NCBI GenBank assembly: GCA_015487555.1
Contig: WFPK01000050.1
Location: 1-59,878, forward strand
Length of the DNA: 59,878 bases
Reading direction: 5' to 3'
Source of the DNA: Phycisphaerales bacterium
GTDB lineage: Bacteria > Planctomycetota > Phycisphaerae > Phycisphaerales > UBA1924
Under the pieces are notes generated by a model. It made no database searches. It was not told the DNA's origin and saw only the letters and a list, made by a program, of their open reading frames with translations. Positions within the stretch are counted from its first letter, which is position 1. Each line of letters opens with the position of its first letter. The translations under genes were made by a program, and so were the position numbers. Shown here piece by piece: positions 24,400 through 32,635 of this stretch.

Positions 24400-25929
24400 T
24401 TAGCCCACATCCCTGCCCTGGAAGAGGATCACCGCCAGCGAGAGGAAGACCACGATCTGGCAGAGCCCGTAGAAGAAGACCAGGACGACATGCGAGAATG
24501 GGATCGGCTGATTCTGGGTGACGGCATCGAGGAGCCAGAAGGCTTGCATGTTGGGGACGATCGACCAGATGACCAAGGGGGCCTTGTGGACGATGGTGGG
24601 CCCGAGGAAGATCGAATCGCCCGAGAGTGGAGGGCGATCGAGGGGGAGGGGTTCTTTGCCGACTTGCTGGATGACCAGGCGGTCGTCGTTGATGGCGGTG
24701 ATGACCAGGGCGGGTTCTTCGCGGACATCTTTTTCGGGGATGATTTCGGGATCGAGGGGGGTGAACTTTGGGGTGACGAGCTCGATGCCGCTGGGTGATG
24801 AGCCGTAGTAGAAGGAGTCGCCGAGTTTGAGATCAACGGTTGGTGGGCCCAGCATGGTGATAATCATGCGCGAGCCCGGCGAGCGGAGCATGACCTCGTT
24901 GAACACTTCGTCGTCGGCGAGTTTGGAATGATCGAGCGAGAGTAGCTCGCGGAGGGTGACATATCGGCGTGGGTCGAGCTGGGAATCGACGAACTCTTCA
25001 AGCTCCATCCCGTTGCGCAGGGCAGCGATGTTCCAGACTTCGTCGCGGTAGAGGTCATAGAGGTCGAACCCGGAGGGGGATTCGGTCATGGCGACTTGCC
25101 CGATGCGCTGGTTTTCGTAGATTCCTCGCCCGAACCAGTAGTTCGAGAGGAGCCCGATGACAAAGACGCCGGTGCAGATGGCGATGGTCATGACCTGCCC
25201 GAGCCGGGTCGAGATCGCGGTGGCCAATGCGGTCATGACAAAGAGCGCCATTGCCAGGCAGGTCGTTGCGAGCATGATCTGAGGCTTGAAGTTCTCGATC
25301 GGGTTCATCAGCGTCCAGTCCTCGTCGATGAACAGGAGCGCAATGTAGGCGATCCAGATCGTGACAAGCAGGGTCAGCGAGGCGGTCTGCCCGAAAGACC
25401 ATCCGTACATGTAGTTGCCCAGCGCGCCGATGGCGATGGAGCCGAAGATGGCAAGTGAAGTCAGGAGGATGACGGGCATATTGGGGTCTTGGGCGGCGGT
25501 GGTGAGGATGCCGTGGCGGATGCCCAGGAGGAGAAAGGCGATCATGATCCCGATGGCGACGAACATCGCCGAGGAGATGCCAAGGAACTTGCCCAGGATG
25601 ATGCTGGTTCGTCCGATGGGCTTTGAGACGACGGTGAGGACGGTTTTGTTCTCGATTTCGCGTGAGATCGCCGCGGTGGCGATGAAGGCAGCGAGGATGA
25701 TTCCTAAGAGGAAGATGGCGCCCATGGAGACATCGAGGAGGAGTTTGTTGTCACCTGTGACTTCGCCGGGGACATTTTTGGCGCCCATGGTGAATCCGAC
25801 GATCCAGGTGTTGAGCAGTTGAATAAAGGCGGCCAGGAGCAACATGACAAAGAACACCGGCTGACGGATGCTCTCTTTGAATGCGTTGCGCGCGATGGGG
25901 ATGACAGGTGTAATCATGTGAGGGGTCAT
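24400..25929 (-). CDS. ABC-2 type transporter permease (NosY-like) with large extracytoplasmic domain
   Basis: 509 residues. TM1 (VFFVMLLLAAFIQLLNTWIV) is followed by a short loop and TM2 (AIFLLGIILAAFIATAAI). The coupling helix ISREIENKTVLTVVSKPIGR-type segment comes next, then four more helices (residues about 110-270). A soluble domain (about 280-460) contains VDLKLGDSFYYGSSPSGIEL, and a last helix ends in LFQGRDVG. The REIE/KPI-x-R/LGK-x-LG pattern is typical of ABC-2 permeases. The ATPase partner is not adjacent on this strand. The divergent operon starting at 26509 encodes an ATPase and a second permease with the same coupling pattern. Starts ATG 25929 or 25917; neither has a Shine-Dalgarno sequence. 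Confidence 0.8.
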   Translation of the reverse strand: MTPHMITPVIPIARNAFKESIRQPVFFVMLLLAAFIQLLNTWIVGFTMGAKNVPGEVTGDNKLLLDVSMGAIFLLGIILAAFIATAAISREIENKTVLTVVSKPIGRTSIILGKFLGISSAMFVAIGIMIAFLLLGIRHGILTTAAQDPNMPVILLTSLAIFGSIAIGALGNYMYGWSFGQTASLTLLVTIWIAYIALLFIDEDWTLMNPIENFKPQIMLATTCLAMALFVMTALATAISTRLGQVMTIAICTGVFVIGLLSNYWFGRGIYENQRIGQVAMTESPSGFDLYDLYRDEVWNIAALRNGMELEEFVDSQLDPRRYVTLRELLSLDHSKLADDEVFNEVMLRSPGSRMIITMLGPPTVDLKLGDSFYYGSSPSGIELVTPKFTPLDPEIIPEKDVREEPALVITAINDDRLVIQQVGKEPLPLDRPPLSGDSIFLGPTIVHKAPLVIWSIVPNMQAFWLLDAVTQNQPIPFSHVVLVFFYGLCQIVVFLSLAVILFQGRDVG

Positions 25930-26508
25930 GCTAGGTGCAGTGAATGGGGATGTGGCAGCGCATCAAGTGCGCTTTGGGCGGGATTTCGTTGAGCTTTGGG
26001 GTCGATGGTGTTTCTGATACGCCCGGGGTGTAGATCAGTTCGGTATTTGTGCGCACAAAGTTGAGCATTCCGTGTATGAAGATGAACCCGGTGGGCACCA
26101 GCGGCGTACGGTGTTGCACGCATCGAGTGCTCGTGGCGAGATGCACACACTGGCTCGGGTTCGGGGTGCAGAAACAGGTGCAGAAACAGGTAGAGGAACG
26201 GGTAGATATCTGTCTTGTGCCGGGTGTGAACTTGGGTAGACCAGGCGTGGGTATGCGACGCGGGGGCGAGATGATGAATTTTGGGGTGGAAACTGGGCAA
26301 GAGCCTGCCCACAATACCCCTCGAAGCTCGTGGCCGATTCGCCTTGGTGATCTCGGGTTGGTCGGGCGACCGATGCCGGAACGCATGTGCGATCCTTATT
26401 CCGTACCCGATACCCGGGCCTGTGAAGCCCCGGGCCTGTGAAGACGGTTGAAGGGCTCATGACCCCCATGAATGATCCACTGACACTGACTAGGGAAAGA
26501 TACACCCC
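25930..26508. other. 579-base divergent intergenic region, no confident gene
   Basis: Lies between the divergent ABC permease and the SPFH operon. It holds a 12-bp direct repeat (ggtgcagaaaca, 26166-26189) and a 13-bp direct repeat (cgggcctgtgaag, 26415-26427 and 26431-26443). A minus-strand frame stays open from 26386 to a TAG directly before the permease start. Its last 45 codons (from ATG 26068, ending MRCHIPIHCT) have coding-like third positions, but there is no ribosome site and the upstream part looks random. A TTGAAG...AATGAT pair near 26448-26476 could be the SPFH promoter, weakly. Confidence 0.4.
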
Positions 26509-28650
26509 ATGAACAAGGGCGACTATTTGGCGTATCGCAAGGCGTCTTCGATCAGTCTGGTCGGATTGGTGCTTCAGCTTTTGCTGACAACGATCGTATT
26601 TTTCTATAGCCGAGTCGCGGGTGATTGGGCTGCGGGCACAGCTTCGACATTCCTTGCGACGGGATTGATCGCGTGGGGGTTGTTGCTTTTGATCTTTGAT
26701 CAGCATCGGCGTGAGCGGATGGAAGCGATGGAGGCGGACCAGCTGGCCGTTTCTGGTGCCTCGGCTGCGAGTGCATTTGATTCCGTGGGCGACGAGCTTC
26801 GGGTCGCTGCGAGGCGATTGGCTTTTATTTATAAGTGGGTTGTTCCCGGTGGCGCGGTTCTGATCGGCGTGATGAACTTCTGGGTTGGTGCCAGCAGGCT
26901 CAACTCGTGGAGCGAGATGGCCTTGAAGAATGAGTCGTTTGTTTATTCGCCGCGTCTGACGGGGTGGATGCTTGCGATCGGGCTCTCGCTGGCGGTTGTC
27001 GGTTTTGTCTTTGCTCGATTTGTTTCGGGGATGGGCAAGGTCGATGCGTGGTCGAATCTTCGTGCCGGTTCGGCGATTTCGGTTGCCGGGGCGCTTATTG
27101 GCGTGGTGATGGCGGTGGGGGCGTTTTTGGAGCTCTCGCTGGGGATCAACACGGTTATTGTGTGGAGTCCGGTCATTGTTTCGATTGGGATGATGGTTTT
27201 CAGTTTGGAGATTGGTCTCAATCTACTTTTGGATGTGTATCGCCCGCGCAAGCCCGGCGAGACGCCTCGCCCGGCCTTTGATTCGAGGCTTTTGGGACTT
27301 TTGGCCGCTCCAGATCGCATCGCGGAGAATGTCGGCGAAGCGGTCAACTATCAGTTCGGGATTGATGTCACCTCGTCGTGGTTCTATCAGCTTTTGAGCA
27401 AATGGATCGTGATGTTCGTCGGGATTGGTGTTGGGATCGGGTGGTTGATGACGATGCTGGTGGTGGTTGAACCTCACGAGCGTGGGTTGATTGTGACCAA
27501 CGGTCGGATTTCGGAGCCTTTGATCAGCTTTGGCGATCGGGGTGATGGCGATATTGGTCCTGGGTTGCATGTGAAGTTGCCTTGGCCGTTCTCGCGATAT
27601 GAGACGCCTGTGGTGATGAGCAAGCGTGGAGAGTCAGAAGTCCGGACGACGACGGGCGTGCGTGTGCTTCATCTGGCATCGAACCCTCCTTCGCCTGCGA
27701 CGACACCGATTCTGTGGACGGAGAGTCATACGGGTGTCGAGCGGCTCAATATTGTTCAGCCCGACCGCATTGTGGAGGCCCAGGGCGAGGAGGAGACGCC
27801 GACGCACGAGAGCTCATCGGTTGCGGAGCTCTCGCTCTTGGCGGTCGAGGTTCCTGTGCACTTTGTGATCCGCAATGTGAAGCTTTTCGATCAGTTCGCG
27901 GTGCCGGGTCAGCGTGAGGAGTTGCTCAAGCAGATCGGGCGTCGAGTGGTGACGCAGTATCTCGGCGAGCTTTCGATTCACGAGGTGCTTGCGACTCATC
28001 GGACGCAGATGCCTTTGGAGCTCAAAGAGCGAATCGAGGATGCCTTTGGCGAGCTCAACTCTGGGCAGGGTGCGGGGATTGAGATTCTCTTTGTGGGGGT
28101 CAACGGGGTGCATCCACCGACGAAGGTGGCGCCGTCGTTTGAGCGTGTGATTATTGCCCGGCAGAACCGCGAGTCGCTTGTTGAAGAGGCGAGGAAGCTG
28201 CAGATTACGGTGCTGACCGAAACGGCGGGGAGTGTTGAGCTTGCTGAGGAGATCAATGATCGGCTGATCGGGCTCAACGAGATGCGCCGCGAGCTCGGGC
28301 GTGAGTCGGTTGAATATATCGAGGCCGAGCTCGAGGTGCAGAGGCTGCTCGAGCGGGCCGGTGGCGAGGCGGGCGAGTTGATTCTTGCTGCGGGTGCGAA
28401 GCGATGGGATCGGCATATGTCCGAGCGTGGGCGGGCGAGTTTGCTTCAAGGTCAGCAAGAGGCGTACCTTGCTTCGCCTGCACTTTATCGCAGCAATATG
28501 TATTTCGAGGCGTTACTCGAGGCGATGAAAGAGTCGCGGGTGTATCTGACGCCGGCGGATCTGGGATCGCTTAAGGTTCGACTCGAGTTGCAGGATAAGC
28601 AGACGGGTACGGATGTGTTCGACCCCGAGGCGGGCGAAGCGATGCAGTAA
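26509..28650 (+). CDS. SPFH/band-7 protein with seven N-terminal membrane helices
   Basis: 713 residues, more than twice the usual SPFH protein. Six hydrophobic helices (about 15-34, 45-63, 105-126, 151-173, 188-208, 217-240) precede a seventh at 298-319 (VMFVGIGVGIGWLMTML). That helix leads straight into an HflK-like band-7 domain: VVEPHERGLIVTNGRISEPL, GPGLHVKLPWPFSRYETPVV, VEVPVHFVIRNVKLFDQF. The SPFH2 part and a charged helical arm follow (RQNRESLVEEARKLQITVL, YIEAELEVQRLLERAGGEAG). SPFH proteins form large membrane rings or cages. It is first in a five-gap operon whose genes are 0-100 bases apart. No strong ribosome site: AGGGA is 12 bases before ATG. Confidence 0.85.
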   Translation: MNKGDYLAYRKASSISLVGLVLQLLLTTIVFFYSRVAGDWAAGTASTFLATGLIAWGLLLLIFDQHRRERMEAMEADQLAVSGASAASAFDSVGDELRVAARRLAFIYKWVVPGGAVLIGVMNFWVGASRLNSWSEMALKNESFVYSPRLTGWMLAIGLSLAVVGFVFARFVSGMGKVDAWSNLRAGSAISVAGALIGVVMAVGAFLELSLGINTVIVWSPVIVSIGMMVFSLEIGLNLLLDVYRPRKPGETPRPAFDSRLLGLLAAPDRIAENVGEAVNYQFGIDVTSSWFYQLLSKWIVMFVGIGVGIGWLMTMLVVVEPHERGLIVTNGRISEPLISFGDRGDGDIGPGLHVKLPWPFSRYETPVVMSKRGESEVRTTTGVRVLHLASNPPSPATTPILWTESHTGVERLNIVQPDRIVEAQGEEETPTHESSSVAELSLLAVEVPVHFVIRNVKLFDQFAVPGQREELLKQIGRRVVTQYLGELSIHEVLATHRTQMPLELKERIEDAFGELNSGQGAGIEILFVGVNGVHPPTKVAPSFERVIIARQNRESLVEEARKLQITVLTETAGSVELAEEINDRLIGLNEMRRELGRESVEYIEAELEVQRLLERAGGEAGELILAAGAKRWDRHMSERGRASLLQGQQEAYLASPALYRSNMYFEALLEAMKESRVYLTPADLGSLKVRLELQDKQTGTDVFDPEAGEAMQ

Positions 28651-28751
28651 GGAAAGTGCTCGTCGGCGACGATGGTGATCGCTGGTGAGTTTGGATAGTG
28701 CCCGTTTTTTCGGGTGATGAGCGCCCAAGATGGCGTATTGGAGAACGAGTC

Positions 28752-29744
28752 GTGCTCAAGCTGAAAAAGCTGACGATTCCGGTATTTGGAGTCCTCTTCG
28801 TTGGGGTGATCGTGCTCTTTAGCGCGAGTTTCACGGTGCGGTTTACTGAGACGGCGGTGAAAACGAGGTTTGGTTCTGCCAGCGAGAACTCGATCATCAC
28901 CGAGCCGGGTTTCAAGTGGAAGCTTCCCTATCCCTTCGAGAGTGTCACCAAATATGACAAGCGGATCCGGATCGTGCAGACCCGCTCGGAGACGGTGCAG
29001 ACCGCGGATGATTTTCAGATCATTGTTGAAGCGTATTTGACCTATCGGGTTGATGATCCGCTTTTGTTCTTCCGGAGTTTTTCGAACGCGGGTGATCGGG
29101 CGATTGATCATTTCAAGAAGGCCGAGGAGGATGTGCTTCGGGATTTGCTCCGCAGTGCGCTCGGGCGGACGAGTGAGTACAAGATGAGCGAGCTCTTTAC
29201 TTCGCAGAGCGGCGCTTCGGTGATCCCACAGATCGAGCAGCAGGTGTATGACCTGCTTGTCCACGGGGTCAATGGGAGCAAGCCTCTGGCGGATTATGGG
29301 ATATTGATTACTTCCGTCGGGATTGACCGGATTGTGCTCCCCGAGGAGACAACTTCGGCGGTGATCAACCGGATGGGCGCTAACCGGGATCGGCTTGCTG
29401 AGCGGTACGAATCGGAAGGACGATCACAAGCCCGGGCGATCCGGGCTGAAGCATCGAGCAATGCGGATCGGATCCGCGCCTTTGCTCAGCGCCGAGCCGA
29501 CGAGATCATGGCCAAGGGCGAGACCGAAGCTGCGCCGTACCTGGCGCAGCAGAACATCAACCCGGAGCTGGCGGTGTTTATCCAGAACATCAAACTCATG
29601 CGTGAGTCGATGGCCAAGAAGTTTACGCTGATCTTCTCGACCTCTGATTATGGGATGCAGCTCTTTGATCCTGACATGCTCAAGCAATCCGATGGCGGGC
29701 TTCCGACCCCGAGAGACCAAACCCAAGACGGGGCGGAGGGCTAG
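28752..29744 (+). CDS. HflC-like SPFH protein
   Basis: 330 residues with one N-terminal helix (TIPVFGVLFVGVIVLFSASF) and a classical band-7 domain. Landmarks are VRFTETAVKTRFG, the GFKWKLPYPFESVTKYDKRI pattern seen in HflC, and VQTADDFQIIVEAYLTYRVD. A long coiled arm has the HflC-type run RYESEGRSQARAIRAEASSN. GGAG at 28740-28743 sits eight bases before GTG 28752, so I prefer that start; an in-frame GTG at 28698 would add 18 residues. In E. coli HflK and HflC build a 24-subunit cage round FtsH. Here it is the middle of three SPFH genes and is followed after three bases by the next one. Confidence 0.88.
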   Translation: MLKLKKLTIPVFGVLFVGVIVLFSASFTVRFTETAVKTRFGSASENSIITEPGFKWKLPYPFESVTKYDKRIRIVQTRSETVQTADDFQIIVEAYLTYRVDDPLLFFRSFSNAGDRAIDHFKKAEEDVLRDLLRSALGRTSEYKMSELFTSQSGASVIPQIEQQVYDLLVHGVNGSKPLADYGILITSVGIDRIVLPEETTSAVINRMGANRDRLAERYESEGRSQARAIRAEASSNADRIRAFAQRRADEIMAKGETEAAPYLAQQNINPELAVFIQNIKLMRESMAKKFTLIFSTSDYGMQLFDPDMLKQSDGGLPTPRDQTQDGAEG

Positions 29745-29747
29745 GCC

Positions 29748-31256
29748 ATGGCGGATGTACCTAATGATGTACCTAATGATGAAACCAGAGATGCGGAGCA
29801 TAACGCGCAAGACCAGCATCACGATCTGGGCGATAAGCTCGGCGTTGATTTCGGGGCAGACGAAGAAGTCCAAAGTGCCGGTTTGATTACAGGCCGATCT
29901 GCATCGGTTCGCTTTGCGCGCGGGCAGGATTCGGGCGTGGTGACGAACCAGTCGCGGATGGATGCTGCGAATCAGTCGCTGGCTGATGCGTTGCGGATTA
30001 CCTACGGGTTCTTGCAGCTGGGCATGGTTGTGCTTCTGGTTTTGTTTGTGTTCAGCGGATTTCAGAAGATCAACGAAGGCGAACGCGGGATTGCGGTCTT
30101 CCTCGGAAAACCAACCCGGGCGAATCTCGAGCCCGGTGCACACCTGACTTGGCCTTATCCGATTGGAGAGTTGATCCGCATCGGAGGCGGGGCGGTCGAG
30201 GTTCCGATTTCGCGGATTTTTATGCCCAATCGCCCCGGGACAACCTCTGACGATGCGCTGCTTGAAGTCCCGCTCGATCAGTTTGGTAACATGGGTCGGC
30301 TCAATCCATCGCGCGATGGGTCGCTGATTACCTCCGATCTGAATATTGCTCATACCCAGTGGACTGCGAACTATCATCGCTCGAATCACATGCGGTATAT
30401 CGAGAATATTCTTCCCGAGCAGGAGCCTGCGATCATTGTGGCAGCGGTTCGGCGGGGGGTTGTGCAGGTGATCGCGGAGACTTCGATTGATGATCTGCTC
30501 AAGAAATCTGCCGAGTCGATCGCAGCGCGTGTGCGTGTGATTGCCCAACAAACGCTCGATGAGCTTGAATCCGGAATAACGATCGACCGTATTGTGCTGG
30601 TGCGCAAGACCCCGCCTTTGTTCTTGCTCAACCAGTTTGCGTCGGTGCAGTCGGCAGCGCAGAACGCGGGCAAAGCAAGAGAAGATGCGCTCCTTGAGCG
30701 GGACCAGATGCTCAACGAGGTCGCTGGGCGGGCGGCGTCGGTGCTCATTTCGATGATCGAGGCATACGAGCGGCATATCGAGCTTGGCGAGGACGAACAG
30801 GCTTCGGCGCTGCTTGCTCAGATTGATCTTGTGCTTGCCGGTCAAGAGACCAACTATCAGGGACAGAGCACCTTGGCGCTGGTTTCGGGCGAGGTTTCTG
30901 AGATTCTCAATACGGCCAAGTCCTACGCGACCACGCGAGTCTCCGAGTCCATCGCCGACCTTGAGCAGTTCAATGCGAAGCAGGCGCAGTTTGAAGCCAA
31001 TCCGATGTTGATGGTGGCGCGGGACTGGTCTTTGGCGATGGGTGAGTTCTTGGACAAGGACTTTGTCTCGACGATCTATCTCCCTGAGAGTGTCCAGGCC
31101 GAGCTGCTGATTAGCTCTGATCCTGATGTTGAAGCTGAACGGCTCCGCCAGAAACGGCGGAAAGAGGCGGTCGATGCGATGCTTCAAAGGCGAGAAGACT
31201 TTACAAGAAATGTGTACAAATCAGATCGTGGCATCCATGTGGAGGACGCAGAATGA
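29748..31256 (+). CDS. HflK-like SPFH protein
   Basis: 502 residues. An acidic N-terminal cytoplasmic part of about 80 residues (with DVPNDVPND repeat) precedes a single helix (FLQLGMVVLLVLFVFSGF). The band-7 domain follows: INEGERGIAVFLGKPTRANL, EPGAHLTWPYPIGELIRIGG, and SLITSDLNIAHTQWTANYH, which corresponds to the T-x-D-x-N-I-x-x-V/A strand of HflK. The C-terminal arm is long, helical and charged (YERHIELGEDEQASALLAQI). The gene starts three bases after the HflC-like stop, and its own stop overlaps the next start by four bases (ATGA), so it is tightly coupled to the ABC ATPase gene. Confidence 0.88.
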   Translation: MADVPNDVPNDETRDAEHNAQDQHHDLGDKLGVDFGADEEVQSAGLITGRSASVRFARGQDSGVVTNQSRMDAANQSLADALRITYGFLQLGMVVLLVLFVFSGFQKINEGERGIAVFLGKPTRANLEPGAHLTWPYPIGELIRIGGGAVEVPISRIFMPNRPGTTSDDALLEVPLDQFGNMGRLNPSRDGSLITSDLNIAHTQWTANYHRSNHMRYIENILPEQEPAIIVAAVRRGVVQVIAETSIDDLLKKSAESIAARVRVIAQQTLDELESGITIDRIVLVRKTPPLFLLNQFASVQSAAQNAGKAREDALLERDQMLNEVAGRAASVLISMIEAYERHIELGEDEQASALLAQIDLVLAGQETNYQGQSTLALVSGEVSEILNTAKSYATTRVSESIADLEQFNAKQAQFEANPMLMVARDWSLAMGEFLDKDFVSTIYLPESVQAELLISSDPDVEAERLRQKRRKEAVDAMLQRREDFTRNVYKSDRGIHVEDAE

Positions 31257-32635
31257 TGCAAGAATCCACAGCAACATCCGGACAAGCCCCGCTTTCGTCT
31301 GATCGGCACGCAGCACAGCAGGAACATCGCCGACCGGTTGTGGGGTGTCAACAGCTTTCCAAGGTCTTTCAGGATTTCTGGGTGCGAGATCGTGCCCGCG
31401 CGGTCGATAAGCTTGACCTGGTGATCTACGAGCACGAGGTTTTCGGGCTTTTGGGGCCCAATGGTTCGGGCAAGAGCACGATTATCAAGTTGATTTTGGG
31501 GTTGCTCAAACCCACGCATGGTCGGGTGGTGGTGTTTGGCAAGCCGCCGACGGATGTGGCGACGAAGAAGCGGATCGGGTATCTGCCCGAGGAGAGCTAC
31601 CTCTATCCGTTCCTCAATGCCCGCGAGACACTCGAGTACTACGGCAAGCTCTTCGGGCTCGATCACCGAACCCGCAAAGGGCGCATCGACGAGCTTCTCG
31701 AGATGGTCGGACTCGAGCACGCCCAGTTCCGCCCAGTGCGCGAGTATTCCAAGGGGATGCAACGGCGGATCGGGATCGCGCAGGCGCTGATTAATGATCC
31801 GGATTTGTTGATTCTCGATGAGCCGACCACTGGGCTCGATCCGATCGGGACCAGGCAGGTCAAGGATTTGATCCTCGAACTTGGGCGACGCGGCAAGACG
31901 ATTATTCTTTCGAGCCATCTGCTGACCGATGTCGAGGATGTGGTCGATCGGATGGCGATCCTCTATGGCGGGAAGATTCGCGATGAGGGGACTTGTGAAG
32001 ATTTGCTCTCGAGCAAGGGGCGGACGCAGATCGAGACCGACGAGCTCGATGACCAGACGATCGCCGAGATTGATGAAGTGATCCGCAGACGATCCGGAGG
32101 CGAGAAATCCATCCGCAGCGTCTCGGCACCACGACAGAAACTCGAAGAGCTCTTCCTGGGAATCGTCGAGAAAGCACAGACCGAAAAAGCCTCGACCTCC
32201 GGGGCGATGCACGGCGGATCGACCGCGGCATTCCTGCGGGCAGAGGAAGAATCCGCCGAGCATGGCGAGGCGTTGATTGACTCGCTGATGAGTGACTCAG
32301 AAGCGCCTGGTGTTTCCGGATCGGTCCCGGATGCGCCGGAAGGGGCGCAGGGCCCTGTGGCCGACCTTGGTGCCGATCTTGGTTCTGTTTCGGGTTCTGT
32401 TTCTGGTTCTGATCGGGAAGCGGACCATGAGCCTTCAGTCATTGGATCGTTGATGGATCATGGCGACGGCGAGGATGATGCGTCGGCGGGGCAGGAGGAG
32501 GAGCCTGCGGGTGATCTGCCCAAGGGTGAGGAGGTCGATCTCGGGGTTATCGGGTCGCTGCTCGATGCTGACGCGGATGGTGCAGATTCAGCAGATTCAG
32601 ATGAAGAGGGTGATGACAAGGAGTCCAAAGGGTGA
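31253..32635 (+). CDS. ABC exporter ATPase with long acidic repeat-bearing tail
   Basis: 460 residues; the ATPase core occupies about 28-305 (CcmA/NatA class that pairs with ABC-2 permeases). Walker A is GPNGSGKST (68-76), the Q-loop region is YLPEESYLYP, and the signature is YSKGMQRR (165-172, in place of LSGGQ). Walker B is LLILDEPTTGLD (185-196) and the H-loop histidine is H222 (ILSSHLLTD). The remaining 155 residues are low-complexity, Asp/Glu/Ser/Gly-rich, and contain three copies of a short motif: LIDSLMS (341), VIGSLMD (396), VIGSLLD (432). The tail is absent from ordinary members. The gene overlaps the SPFH gene upstream by four bases and the permease downstream by four bases (GTGA). 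Confidence 0.92.
   Translation: MMQESTATSGQAPLSSDRHAAQQEHRRPVVGCQQLSKVFQDFWVRDRARAVDKLDLVIYEHEVFGLLGPNGSGKSTIIKLILGLLKPTHGRVVVFGKPPTDVATKKRIGYLPEESYLYPFLNARETLEYYGKLFGLDHRTRKGRIDELLEMVGLEHAQFRPVREYSKGMQRRIGIAQALINDPDLLILDEPTTGLDPIGTRQVKDLILELGRRGKTIILSSHLLTDVEDVVDRMAILYGGKIRDEGTCEDLLSSKGRTQIETDELDDQTIAEIDEVIRRRSGGEKSIRSVSAPRQKLEELFLGIVEKAQTEKASTSGAMHGGSTAAFLRAEEESAEHGEALIDSLMSDSEAPGVSGSVPDAPEGAQGPVADLGADLGSVSGSVSGSDREADHEPSVIGSLMDHGDGEDDASAGQEEEPAGDLPKGEEVDLGVIGSLLDADADGADSADSDEEGDDKESKG

Noticed and set aside
25931-26386. Possible small gene ending just before the ABC permease
   Set aside because: Only the last 45 codons look coding; no ribosome site and no known family. Kept as a note on the intergenic region.
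29424-31187. Long antisense frame (587 codons) opposite two SPFH genes
   Set aside because: Arg/His/Leu-rich shadow translation with no motifs; the plus strand encodes recognisable proteins.
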